Assembly: GCF_009600315.1 (NCBI RefSeq)
Contig: NZ_WIWC01000014.1
Span: 1 to 64,000, forward strand
Length of the DNA: 64,000 bases
Origin: Pseudomonas helleri
Lineage (GTDB): Bacteria > Pseudomonadota > Gammaproteobacteria > Pseudomonadales > Pseudomonadaceae
Reading direction: 5' to 3'
The notes beneath the pieces were generated by a model. The model saw nothing but the letters and a program-made list of their open reading frames with translations, did not search any database and was not told where the DNA came from. Shown piece after piece: positions 1 through 7,554 of the stretch. Numbering within the stretch: position 1 is the stretch's first letter; every line of letters starts with the position of its first letter. A program made the translations under genes and the position numbers.

Positions 1-2
1 CG

Positions 3-1439
3 GTAGCTCAAGCACCCGCACCGGTAGCGCCCCCGGTTGTCGCTCAAGCGCCTGCTCCCGTTGCCGCGCCTGCGCCGACTCCGGCGCCCGTGGTCGCGCC
101 GGTCAGCATCGAGCCTGCTGTTGTCGCGCCACAAGCGCCCAAAGCAGCCATTGCCGCAGCCCCTACGGCTGATTTCGGCCGTCCGCTGGTCGTGGGCAAC
201 AAAAACCTGATGACGATCACTGACGGCGCAGGCTGTAAGTGGCTGCTCAGCAAAACCGCCATGGATTCCAGCGACCCGAGTATCGCGTTTGCCTCGTCCC
301 CGGCCATGCCTTGCGCAGCCTCCGGGTACGCCGAAGGTGAGTTCGACAAGTTGCGCTGGTCGATCCCCAACACCTACCGCGGCGACTCCTGGAACCGCGC
401 CTACGTCCACCCGAGTGGCCTGATGTTCGGTCAGTCGACGGCCTCTGTGGTCAAAGGCAAGGCGCTGTCGTACCTGAGCCCCAATGCCGATCAGGCCTTG
501 TTCGAGCTGGGTGAAATCCCGGCCCGCAGCATGAAGGTCTACCTGGCGTTTGATCGCTCGCGCTACCGCGTGCTGACACCGTTCAACAGCGACCCGTACT
601 ACGTGGCGGTCACAACGAACGAAGCGTTTGCCCTGGACCCCGTCCAGTACAAGCAGGCCGTGACCGAGATTTTCCAGCTGATCAAAACCCTCTCGCCGAC
701 CACCGCGCGGGTGAACAACCTGTTTATCGCCAAGAACCTGGACACGCTCTATCCAGAGGGTTACAGCTCCAGCGACGACCTGAAAATCGTGCGCACGCGA
801 ATGGGTGAAAACCGCGGCGAGTTTTACTTTGATGTACGCGAAGGCACCAACTACAGCCAACGCCGTGAAGAATTGCGCGTGCGCGAAGCCCGTCGTCAGT
901 TGGAACAACAAGCCCGCTTGCACGCCCGCATTCTGGAGCGGTACGAGCAGTTGAAAAACGGCATGAAGGCTTTTGAAGGTCGCGAAACTGAAGCGCTGGC
1001 GCAAATGGCCGGGATCAAAGTGGCGTTCCCGGCACCGATGGTGCTGCTCAACCCGTCGAGCTCCAAATCTGCTGAACCGATGATGATCCACGTCACCGGC
1101 AAACGGGGCGATTTCTATGACATCGACTTCCCGCGCAAAGGCCGTGTGCAGGCTGAAACCGATCTGGAAGAGCAGTGGTACGTGCTTTATGCCGCCAACA
1201 TGACGCCTTACGTGCCGCTGGTGGATGGCCGTGCTATTCCAACTTACCGCGTGTACTCGGCGGGCATCCCCGAGGCGTGTGCACAGGATCACTGCGCGGA
1301 CCGCGTGTCCTTCGGTGTGGTGCTGGCCAAGGAGTTTCCGAACGCCGGAATCGACTTCAGCTGGACCCCTGACGTCTCCCAGCAGTTTGTGAATGCCTGG
1401 CAGCAAGCATCTGCCCAAGTTGAGGCCTCGTCCCTATGA
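3..1439 (+). CDS. Partial hypothetical protein with Ala/Pro-rich N-terminal region
   Basis: The reading frame is open to the left edge, so the true start lies outside the window. The visible N-terminal part is a low-complexity Ala/Pro/Val stretch (repeats of the type VAQAPAPVA) of about 50 residues, typical of a flexible linker after a membrane anchor or signal peptide. The rest is a globular region of about 400 residues with a charged, probably helical segment in the middle (Arg/Glu/Gln-rich, around bases 850-950). No catalytic motif is recognised. Its stop overlaps the ATG of the next gene (ATGA), so the two are translationally coupled and probably act together, perhaps in the envelope. I cannot assign a function. 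Confidence 0.7.
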   Translation, partial: VAQAPAPVAPPVVAQAPAPVAAPAPTPAPVVAPVSIEPAVVAPQAPKAAIAAAPTADFGRPLVVGNKNLMTITDGAGCKWLLSKTAMDSSDPSIAFASSPAMPCAASGYAEGEFDKLRWSIPNTYRGDSWNRAYVHPSGLMFGQSTASVVKGKALSYLSPNADQALFELGEIPARSMKVYLAFDRSRYRVLTPFNSDPYYVAVTTNEAFALDPVQYKQAVTEIFQLIKTLSPTTARVNNLFIAKNLDTLYPEGYSSSDDLKIVRTRMGENRGEFYFDVREGTNYSQRREELRVREARRQLEQQARLHARILERYEQLKNGMKAFEGRETEALAQMAGIKVAFPAPMVLLNPSSSKSAEPMMIHVTGKRGDFYDIDFPRKGRVQAETDLEEQWYVLYAANMTPYVPLVDGRAIPTYRVYSAGIPEACAQDHCADRVSFGVVLAKEFPNAGIDFSWTPDVSQQFVNAWQQASAQVEASSL

Positions 1440-2650
1440 AAGCGTTGAACAAGAAACAAACGATCATCGCCGTTGCGGCCGCCGTTGTGGTGGTCTTCGG
1501 GGTGACGGCGTCGATGATGTCGAGCGCCGGTAAAAAGAAAACACTGGGCTATTACGAAGACCTGAAAGAGCAATTCTTTCTTACGGACGTGCTGAACGAA
1601 GGGGATGTTTCCTACTCCATCTTCTCCGGCAACCTCACCGTGGACGAGCCTGAAATCCGTCTGGTCGCGGCGCAAACCAACGGTGCGCAAGGCTTCCTCA
1701 AAGGCATGTTGTCGTTGCTCGGCGGTGCCAATGGTGCATCCAATGAAACCGGGCTGGCAGGGTGGTCGCGTTACCTGCTCAACGCCAGCACCGGCGGTGG
1801 TAATGCCGGGGGCGTGTACCTGAAGGCCGACTCTCTGAAAATCAGCCGCTCCGGTGACAGCAAGGATGGCGAAATTCGCGTCCAGCTCAAAGGTCTGGAC
1901 ATGGCCAACCCGTACATCTCCCACGCGGGCTCCGAAGTGGTGCTGGTCTCGGAAGTGGCGGATGAAATCCAACCCCGTGCCGAACTGGACGCCAATGGGC
2001 GAGTGGTCAACTCCAACTACTCGTGGGGCAGCAACATCGTGTCTCGTCTGCCTTTTGCCGGGGCGTTCCTGAGCACCGCGACGGGCGATGTCGGGGTCAA
2101 GGTTGATCTGGACTTCACGCTTAAACGCTCGGACGACGGTGAAGGCAAGATGAAGTTTGTCGTGGTGCACCGCAATGACGGCAGCGAGACCGGCCGCATT
2201 ACCCGCGAAGCTGAATTTGCCACTTTGCCGCCACTGGATGACGTGCAGGAGTTGCTCAAAGGGGCGTACAGCGGCTTCATCATGGGCGCTTACAGCACGT
2301 CCATGGGGCAGTCGGTGCTGGCGGATGCCGCCGCAAACTTTGCCCGCAAAGCCAAAGTGGCCAACTACTCGTTGACCTATAAAGGTTTTGATCAACTGGA
2401 AGACGGTTTCAAGGAATACCAGAGCGCCACCAAACGTCAGGACTTCGAAGGTTACTGTGAACAGACAGGGCTTTCGGGCTACCAGAACGACTTTGGCGCC
2501 AAGGCGAAAAAGCACAACGACTCCGAGTGTGGCATCGCCCAGAAATTGGTCAGCGAAGGCAAGTTCACTGAGGACTACACCTTCAAGGAGGACAAATCCT
2601 TGTTCGCCGGGCTGTTTGTGAGCAAAAGCTACACCCTCGAAACCAACTGA
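1436..2650 (+). CDS. Hypothetical membrane-anchored protein
   Basis: A 404-residue protein with a short basic N-terminus (MKALNKKQ) followed by one hydrophobic segment (about residues 8-28, Ala/Val-rich), then a soluble portion predicted to lie in the periplasm. A Gly-rich patch (GGGNAGG) occurs near residue 120. Two pairs of cysteines near the C-terminus could form disulphides. The start overlaps the stop of the upstream gene by four bases, and a strong palindrome follows the stop, so this closes a two-gene (or longer) operon entering from the left. I do not recognise the family; an anchored periplasmic protein is all that can be said. Confidence 0.75.
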   Translation: MKALNKKQTIIAVAAAVVVVFGVTASMMSSAGKKKTLGYYEDLKEQFFLTDVLNEGDVSYSIFSGNLTVDEPEIRLVAAQTNGAQGFLKGMLSLLGGANGASNETGLAGWSRYLLNASTGGGNAGGVYLKADSLKISRSGDSKDGEIRVQLKGLDMANPYISHAGSEVVLVSEVADEIQPRAELDANGRVVNSNYSWGSNIVSRLPFAGAFLSTATGDVGVKVDLDFTLKRSDDGEGKMKFVVVHRNDGSETGRITREAEFATLPPLDDVQELLKGAYSGFIMGAYSTSMGQSVLADAAANFARKAKVANYSLTYKGFDQLEDGFKEYQSATKRQDFEGYCEQTGLSGYQNDFGAKAKKHNDSECGIAQKLVSEGKFTEDYTFKEDKSLFAGLFVSKSYTLETN

Positions 2651-2660
2651 TTGCTGCCCC

Positions 2661-2684
2661 TGAAGCCCGGCTTGCCGGGCTTCA
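2661..2684 (+). terminator. Palindromic terminator after the first operon
   Basis: Perfect 11-bp inverted repeat TGAAGCCCGGC / GCCGGGCTTCA around TT, directly after the stop at 2650. There is no long T-run, so it may work as a processing or stabilising hairpin as well as a terminator. Confidence 0.6.
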
Positions 2685-2839
2685 TCCCCCCGCTTTCTAC
2701 CTGCTGTCGGCGTCCATTCGCTTCATCCTGCGAAATATCTCCTTACGTCTATGCTCCACCCACGGTCGCTTGCGGCTGCCCGCATTAAAGTCCCAACAAC
2801 AAAAAGAGTCGTACGAATTCATCTCACAGGAGTGTTCCG

Positions 2840-4807
2840 ATGAAGTTCAGTTCTCAGTTATTGGTCTTGGCGTTAGGTTTCAACAGTGTGCTGGCCTTCG
2901 CTGACGAGGCACCTAAAGAAGCGCCGAAAGACGCGAGTGAACAAACCCGTCAGGCCAACGCAGCAGTCCTTAAAGAGTTGCCTTTCGCGGATAAACAGGA
3001 CTTCGAGGACGCCAAAAAAGGCTTTATCGAAACGCTGGTGCCGATGACCATCAAAGATGCCAAAGGCCAGACCGCGTGGGACTTGACCAGCTATGACTTC
3101 ATTAAAGGCGAAGCGCCGGATACGGTGAATCCCAGCCTGTGGCGCATTGCTGAACTGAACTTGAATAATGGCCTGTTCAAAGTGACCGATAAGGTCTATC
3201 AGATTCGCGGCTTCGACCTGTCCAACATGACCATTATCGAGTCGGACAATGGTCTGATCATTATCGACCCGCTGGTTACGGCTGAAGTGGCCAAAGCCGG
3301 TCTCGACCTCTACTACAAAAACCGTCCGAAAAAGCCGGTGAAGGCGGTGATCTACACCCACAGTCACGCCGACCACTATGGGGGTGTCAAAGGCATCGTC
3401 AGCGAAGACGATGTGAAGTCCGGCAAGGTCAAGATCATTGCGCCAGAGGGCTTCCTGGAAGAAGCCGTGAGCGAGAACGTGCTGGCCGGCAACGCCATGA
3501 GCCGTCGCACGCTTTATCAGTACGGCGCCTTGCTGCCGCGCAGTGTTCGCGGCCAGCTGGATGCGGGGCTGGGCAAGACCACCTCAATGGGCACGTTCAC
3601 GCTCATTCCTCCGACCGACACCATTTCCAAAACCGGCGAGAAACTCAACGTCGATGGTGTTGAGATGGAATTCCAGATGGCGCCGGGCACCGAAGCCCCC
3701 TCAGAAATGCTCATCTGGTTCCCGCAGTTCAAAATGCTCAACACCGCTGAAGACGCCACCCATACCCTGCATAACCTCTACACCTTGCGCGGCGCCCAAG
3801 TGCGCAACGCGGCCAACTGGTGGAAAACCCTCAATCAGGCGATCAACACTTACGGCGATCAGGTGGATGTGGTCATTGCCCAACACCACTGGCCAATGTG
3901 GGGTCAGGAACGCATCGTCAGCTTCCTCGGTGATCAGCGCGACATGTTCAAGTACATCCATGATCAGTCGCTGAATCTGGCGAACAAAGGGCTGACCATG
4001 AACGAGATTGCCGAGCAACTGCAATTGCCGGACAGCACCGGCAAGCAGTGGCACAACCGGGGTTACTACGGTTCGGTGAACCACAACGCCAAGGCCATCT
4101 ACCAACGTTATCTGGGCTGGTATGACAGCAACCCGGCCAACCTGCACCCGTTACCGCCGGTTGAAGCGGGCAAGAAGTACGTCGAGTTCATGGGCGGTGC
4201 CGACGCGATTATCGCCAAGGCCAAGGAGTCGATTGCTCAGGGTGATTACCGCTGGGCGGCCGAGGTCCTCAAGCACGTGGTGTTTGCCGACCCGACCAAC
4301 CAGACAGCCCGCAACCTGCAAGCCGATGCGTTCGAGCAACTGGGCTACCAGACCGAAAACCCGACCTGGCGTAACGAGTATCTGATGGGCGCTTATGAGC
4401 TGCGTAACGGCGTGCCAAATGTGCCGGGCATCTCCACCTCCAGTGCCGACATGGTGGCGGCCATGAGTCCTGACCTGATGCTCGATTACCTGGGTGTGCG
4501 CCTCAATGGCCCGAAAGCCATCGGCAAACACCTGTTGCTTAACTGGAAGCAGCCCGATGGCGAAAACTACGCGATAGAGCTGCGTAATGGTGTAGTGATT
4601 TACACCAAAGACAAAGTCTTCGATAAGCCTGACGCGACCCTCACCGTAGACAAGGAAGGCTTTGCGGGGCTGATGATGGGCGGGGCGACACTGGACAAGG
4701 AAATCGAAGCGGGCAAAGCGAAAGTGGAAGGCGACCCGGAAAAAATCAAGGAACTGCTGGGGTTGCTGGATACCTTCCCGACCATGTTCGACATTGTCAC
4801 TCCCTGA
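2840..4807 (+). CDS. SdsA-type alkyl (fatty-alkyl) sulfatase, metallo-beta-lactamase fold
   Basis: 655 residues, close to P. aeruginosa SdsA1. The family hydrolyses primary alkyl sulfates such as dodecyl sulfate to the alcohol and sulfate using two zinc ions. Seen here: a signal peptide (about residues 1-21, ending LAFA), a central metallo-beta-lactamase domain with the metal motif THSHADHYGG (His174, His176, Asp178, His179), a second acidic metal-ligand region (NTAEDATHTLHN), an alpha-helical dimerisation region and a C-terminal SCP-2-like lipid-binding portion. A ribosome-binding site (CAGGAG) lies just before the ATG. A strong terminator separates it from the channel gene, so the two may have separate promoters. 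Export to the periplasm is inferred from the leader. The match to the family is firm; the natural substrate chain length is not visible. Confidence 0.9.
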   Translation: MKFSSQLLVLALGFNSVLAFADEAPKEAPKDASEQTRQANAAVLKELPFADKQDFEDAKKGFIETLVPMTIKDAKGQTAWDLTSYDFIKGEAPDTVNPSLWRIAELNLNNGLFKVTDKVYQIRGFDLSNMTIIESDNGLIIIDPLVTAEVAKAGLDLYYKNRPKKPVKAVIYTHSHADHYGGVKGIVSEDDVKSGKVKIIAPEGFLEEAVSENVLAGNAMSRRTLYQYGALLPRSVRGQLDAGLGKTTSMGTFTLIPPTDTISKTGEKLNVDGVEMEFQMAPGTEAPSEMLIWFPQFKMLNTAEDATHTLHNLYTLRGAQVRNAANWWKTLNQAINTYGDQVDVVIAQHHWPMWGQERIVSFLGDQRDMFKYIHDQSLNLANKGLTMNEIAEQLQLPDSTGKQWHNRGYYGSVNHNAKAIYQRYLGWYDSNPANLHPLPPVEAGKKYVEFMGGADAIIAKAKESIAQGDYRWAAEVLKHVVFADPTNQTARNLQADAFEQLGYQTENPTWRNEYLMGAYELRNGVPNVPGISTSSADMVAAMSPDLMLDYLGVRLNGPKAIGKHLLLNWKQPDGENYAIELRNGVVIYTKDKVFDKPDATLTVDKEGFAGLMMGGATLDKEIEAGKAKVEGDPEKIKELLGLLDTFPTMFDIVTP

Positions 4808-4816
4808 CGCTGACTG

Positions 4817-4843
4817 AAACCCCGGCAACCGTTGCCGGGGTTT
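4817..4843 (+). terminator. Intrinsic terminator after the alkylsulfatase gene
   Basis: Inverted repeat AAACCCCGGCAA / TTGCCGGGGTTT just after the stop at 4807; GC-rich stem with a short terminal T-run. Confidence 0.8.
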
Positions 4844-4871
4844 GCTCATACACTCACAGGGGAGACGCACA

Positions 4872-5783
4872 ATGGGCCTTCGCTCACGCACGTGCAGCGC
4901 TACGCTGCTTGGCTTTACCGTGGGTTTGTCATCCGTCGCGGTGCATGCGGACAACGCCCGCGACTGGCAAAACCTGCCGACTGACCTGAACATGATTTTT
5001 GGTTATTACAACCGGATCGACTCCAACACACCGATAGACACCTCGTTGCCCATCGACGGGTTATCGCTCAAGGGCGACCTCTACCTTCTGCGTTATGCCC
5101 GTTCATTTGCAGTTGATGGCCGCAACTCAGCGATACAAATCATCCAGCCCTATGCCGATGTCAGCGCGTCCTTTGACAATGCCCGGTTCTTCGATGGCAC
5201 CAAACATAACGGTGGCACCGGCGACACTCAGGTGGTTCTGGTGCATAACGTGTTCGGTGGGCCTGCGCTGAGTCAGGAGCAATTTGCCAACTGGCAGCCG
5301 GAAACGTTTCTGACGGGCGCGTTGTGGGTGACGACCCCCACTGGCGATTACGACAAAAACCGGGTCATCAATATCGGCGCCAATCGCTGGGTGTTCAAAC
5401 CCGAACTGGCATTCGGCACACCCATCGGCCCCACGTGGCTTGAGCTAAACACCTATGTGTCGCTGTTTGGCGATAACGATGACTATCTGGGGGATAACAA
5501 ACTGGAACAGAAGGCGCTGTTTGCCATTGAAGGCCACTACAGTTACACCTTCAATCGGGCGTTGTGGGCATCGCTGGACACCACCTACAGCACAGGAGGT
5601 GAAACCAAAATCAACGGCGTCAATCAAGACAACAAGCAGGAGAACACAGTCGTGGGTGCCAGCCTGGGCTTTATGCTATCGCCCCAGTTCGGCGGGTTGA
5701 TTGCCTACTCCGATACGGTTGCCGAACGTAGCGGTTCGCCTGATGTGAATACCTGGACGGTGCGAATGCAGTACGTGTGGTGA
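4872..5783 (+). CDS. Outer-membrane transporter, phenol-degradation MetA-pathway channel type
   Basis: 303 residues when started at ATG 4872, which has a GGGGAGA ribosome-binding site; an ATG 30 bases upstream lies in the preceding terminator region and is less likely. It has a signal peptide ending around VHADN, then alternating beta-strand sequence rich in aromatic and polar residues and a C-terminal strand ending in VRMQYVW with a terminal Trp, the usual beta-barrel signature. The pattern fits the MetA-pathway/SphA-like outer-membrane family (Pfam PF13557 as I recall it), whose members are found beside genes for degrading hydrophobic compounds. Placed just behind an alkylsulfatase, it may admit alkyl sulfates or related surfactants; that role is inference. 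Confidence 0.75.
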   Translation: MGLRSRTCSATLLGFTVGLSSVAVHADNARDWQNLPTDLNMIFGYYNRIDSNTPIDTSLPIDGLSLKGDLYLLRYARSFAVDGRNSAIQIIQPYADVSASFDNARFFDGTKHNGGTGDTQVVLVHNVFGGPALSQEQFANWQPETFLTGALWVTTPTGDYDKNRVINIGANRWVFKPELAFGTPIGPTWLELNTYVSLFGDNDDYLGDNKLEQKALFAIEGHYSYTFNRALWASLDTTYSTGGETKINGVNQDNKQENTVVGASLGFMLSPQFGGLIAYSDTVAERSGSPDVNTWTVRMQYVW

Positions 5784-5956
5784 AGGGCGTAAATACCCGC
5801 AAAGGGTCACAGTCTGTACAACCGCAAACTGGCGCAGTGGAGTGAGGCGAGGCGTGTCGCTCGTAAGAGTCTGGAGGGCCATAACGCCGCCTCTTCGTGA
5901 GTACGATGAGCAGGCGTTATGGCATTGGCTTTCAGAGGAGGGCGCCTAACGCGCCT

Positions 5957-6208
5957 TTAAGCAGGAACCAACGCCTCCAACAACGCCACTTTTCTTTGCA
6001 ATTGACCGACCTGTTCCTTTTCGGCGCGCAGTGCCGAGCGCAGCTCTTTATTCTCCACTTCCCAGATCTTTGCCCAGCGGTTAGCGGTTTTGCAGTCAAC
6101 AATGATCTGCCAGATGTCCTGTAGCTTCAGGTACTGAATCAACAGCACCAATGCGACCACTACCATCACCAGCAAAGCGCCTGCTGACACCACTTCCGAC
6201 GTTGTCAT
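5957..6208 (-). CDS. Small membrane protein with C-terminal coiled coil
   Basis: 83 residues from the ATG at 6208, which has an AAGGA ribosome-binding site; a longer version from 6250 lacks one. It has one hydrophobic segment (about residues 7-26), then a short amphipathic stretch with two Trp and a heptad-like coiled coil (LRSALRAEKEQVGQLQRKVA) to the end. It is divergent from the WYL regulator, with about 118 bp between the start codons, so the regulator may control it. Family not recognised. Confidence 0.6.
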   Translation of the reverse strand: MTTSEVVSAGALLVMVVVALVLLIQYLKLQDIWQIIVDCKTANRWAKIWEVENKELRSALRAEKEQVGQLQRKVALLEALVPA

Positions 6209-6261
6209 GTGTTCATCCTTTTTATGCTTCGATGAGTTCCGAAGTGGCACAATGATATGTA

Positions 6262-6311
6262 GTGATTTACGACACGTATAGAATGTAGACTTATACAGGT
6301 AAACAAATCAC
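6262..6311. promoter_or_regulatory. Possible WYL-regulator operator
   Basis: Between the divergent small membrane protein and the WYL regulator lies an inverted repeat GTGATTT (6262-6268) / AAATCAC (6305-6311), enclosing a second shorter one (GTATA / TATAC). WYL repressors of the CapW/BrxR type commonly bind inverted repeats upstream of themselves. Assignment is inference. Confidence 0.35.
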
Positions 6312-6326
6312 GCACATGGAGAGGCC

Positions 6327-7202
6327 ATGAAACGCGAGCAACAGCTCAAACAGGTTCGATGGGATCTGGCACTTCGCTATCGTTTGATCGAAACCGTTGC
6401 CTGGTGGGAAGGGCGCCTGACGACGGGGCACTTGATCCAGAGCTTTGGCATCAGTCGTCAGCAGGCCTCCAAAGACATCAACACCTACATCAATGAACAT
6501 GCGCCTGAAAATCTTACATATGACAAACAGATCAAGGGCTATGTCCCCACCGAGCGGTTCGAGCCACGGTTTATCGAAGACAGCGCCAGCGCGTATTTAC
6601 ACCTGCTGAATCAGACCCATACGCGCATGCCGCATGTCGAAGGGCTGGCGTTGGCCTATGCCCACACCAAAGTCCTGCAAGTGCCTGACCGCTCCATCAA
6701 ACCGGAAATATTGCGCCCGCTGCTCAAGGCCTGCCGTGAACGTTTGAGGCTGGACATTGACTATGTGTCGCTTAACGCGCCCGAGCCAGAAGGGCGCACC
6801 ATTGCGCCACACACCTTGATCTACACCGGCATGAGATGGCACGTGCGGGCCTATTGCGAGAAAAACCGCAGCTACCGCGACTTCGTACTCAGTCGTTTGC
6901 GCGGGGTTCCCGAGTTACGTGACGATGAGACGCAGAACGGTATCGCAGGCGATGATGACTGGAACAATAAAGTCTGCGTCATCATCACTCCGGATGAGCG
7001 CCTGAACCCGGCGCAAAAAGACATTATTCAGACCGACTTCGGGATGATCGACGGCAAGCTGGAAATCCCCAGCCGACAGGCGTTAGTCAAATACATCCTG
7101 CACCGATACCAGATCGACCCGAAAAATCTGAACCCGCGGCCCGAGGCGCAGCAAATTGTGGTGGCCAACTTGAAGGAACTTAAACCCTGGCTGTACGACT
7201 GA
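6327..7202 (+). CDS. WYL-domain transcriptional regulator (CapW/BrxR-like)
   Basis: 291 residues: an N-terminal winged helix-turn-helix (about 10-75, with the ISRQQASKDINTYI recognition helix), a central WYL domain (about 120-200, with WHVRAYC and the basic FVLSRL stretch) and a C-terminal WCX-like dimerisation extension. Size, domain order and the N-terminal wording (LRYRLIE, WEGRLTT) resemble the CapW/BrxR repressors that control CBASS and BREX anti-phage operons, where the WYL domain senses a ligand such as nucleic acid. Here it sits beside a convergent leftward operon of unrecognised membrane genes and a divergent small membrane gene, not beside a known CBASS or BREX set. ATG 6327 has a GGAGAGG ribosome-binding site. 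The family call is strong; the link to defence is inference. Confidence 0.85.
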   Translation: MKREQQLKQVRWDLALRYRLIETVAWWEGRLTTGHLIQSFGISRQQASKDINTYINEHAPENLTYDKQIKGYVPTERFEPRFIEDSASAYLHLLNQTHTRMPHVEGLALAYAHTKVLQVPDRSIKPEILRPLLKACRERLRLDIDYVSLNAPEPEGRTIAPHTLIYTGMRWHVRAYCEKNRSYRDFVLSRLRGVPELRDDETQNGIAGDDDWNNKVCVIITPDERLNPAQKDIIQTDFGMIDGKLEIPSRQALVKYILHRYQIDPKNLNPRPEAQQIVVANLKELKPWLYD

Positions 7203-7224
7203 GGCCTGCCTGAATCGTCCATTT

Positions 7225-7554
7225 TCAAAGATCGGGATCGTCTACCAGCCGAATCCGCTGAGCAGGCACTGCGGCCTGTTCAGCCAGAAGACGGCAGACC
7301 TGAAGGTTGAGCTCCACGAACGTCTGCCAACTGTACTGTTGCGCGTAATTCAGTGCGAACTGCCGATCGACCCGGCAAATGTCGGGTCGCTCAGCGTAGA
7401 TCGAACACCCTGTGGTTAACTCACTGTAATGCGTGCAGGTACCATCGCCGCGATCGAGGTATCGGGTTTCAGCCGCCAGATGGACATTCTGGCAACACAG
7501 GCCGCATTGGGTGCAGGGAAAGGTGTTCAAGGCTAGGCCAGCGACGCCAGCCAT
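7225..7554 (-). CDS. YkgJ-family cysteine-cluster protein
   Basis: 109 residues with the cluster CTQCGLCC near the N-terminus and a downstream set (CTHYSELTTGCSIY, then RPDIC), the layout of the YkgJ/CxxCxxCC family thought to bind zinc or an iron-sulfur cluster. The biochemical role of the family is unsettled. The start overlaps the 3' end of the upstream HNH-like gene by 22 bases, so it is the last cistron of that leftward operon, and it converges on the WYL regulator with only 22 bp between stops. It may simply be a passenger of the operon. Confidence 0.75.
   Translation of the reverse strand: MAGVAGLALNTFPCTQCGLCCQNVHLAAETRYLDRGDGTCTHYSELTTGCSIYAERPDICRVDRQFALNYAQQYSWQTFVELNLQVCRLLAEQAAVPAQRIRLVDDPDL

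Noticed and set aside
1289..2515. 408-codon open frame on the minus strand
   Set aside because: Antisense to the two coupled envelope genes, no start signal, no recognisable motif.
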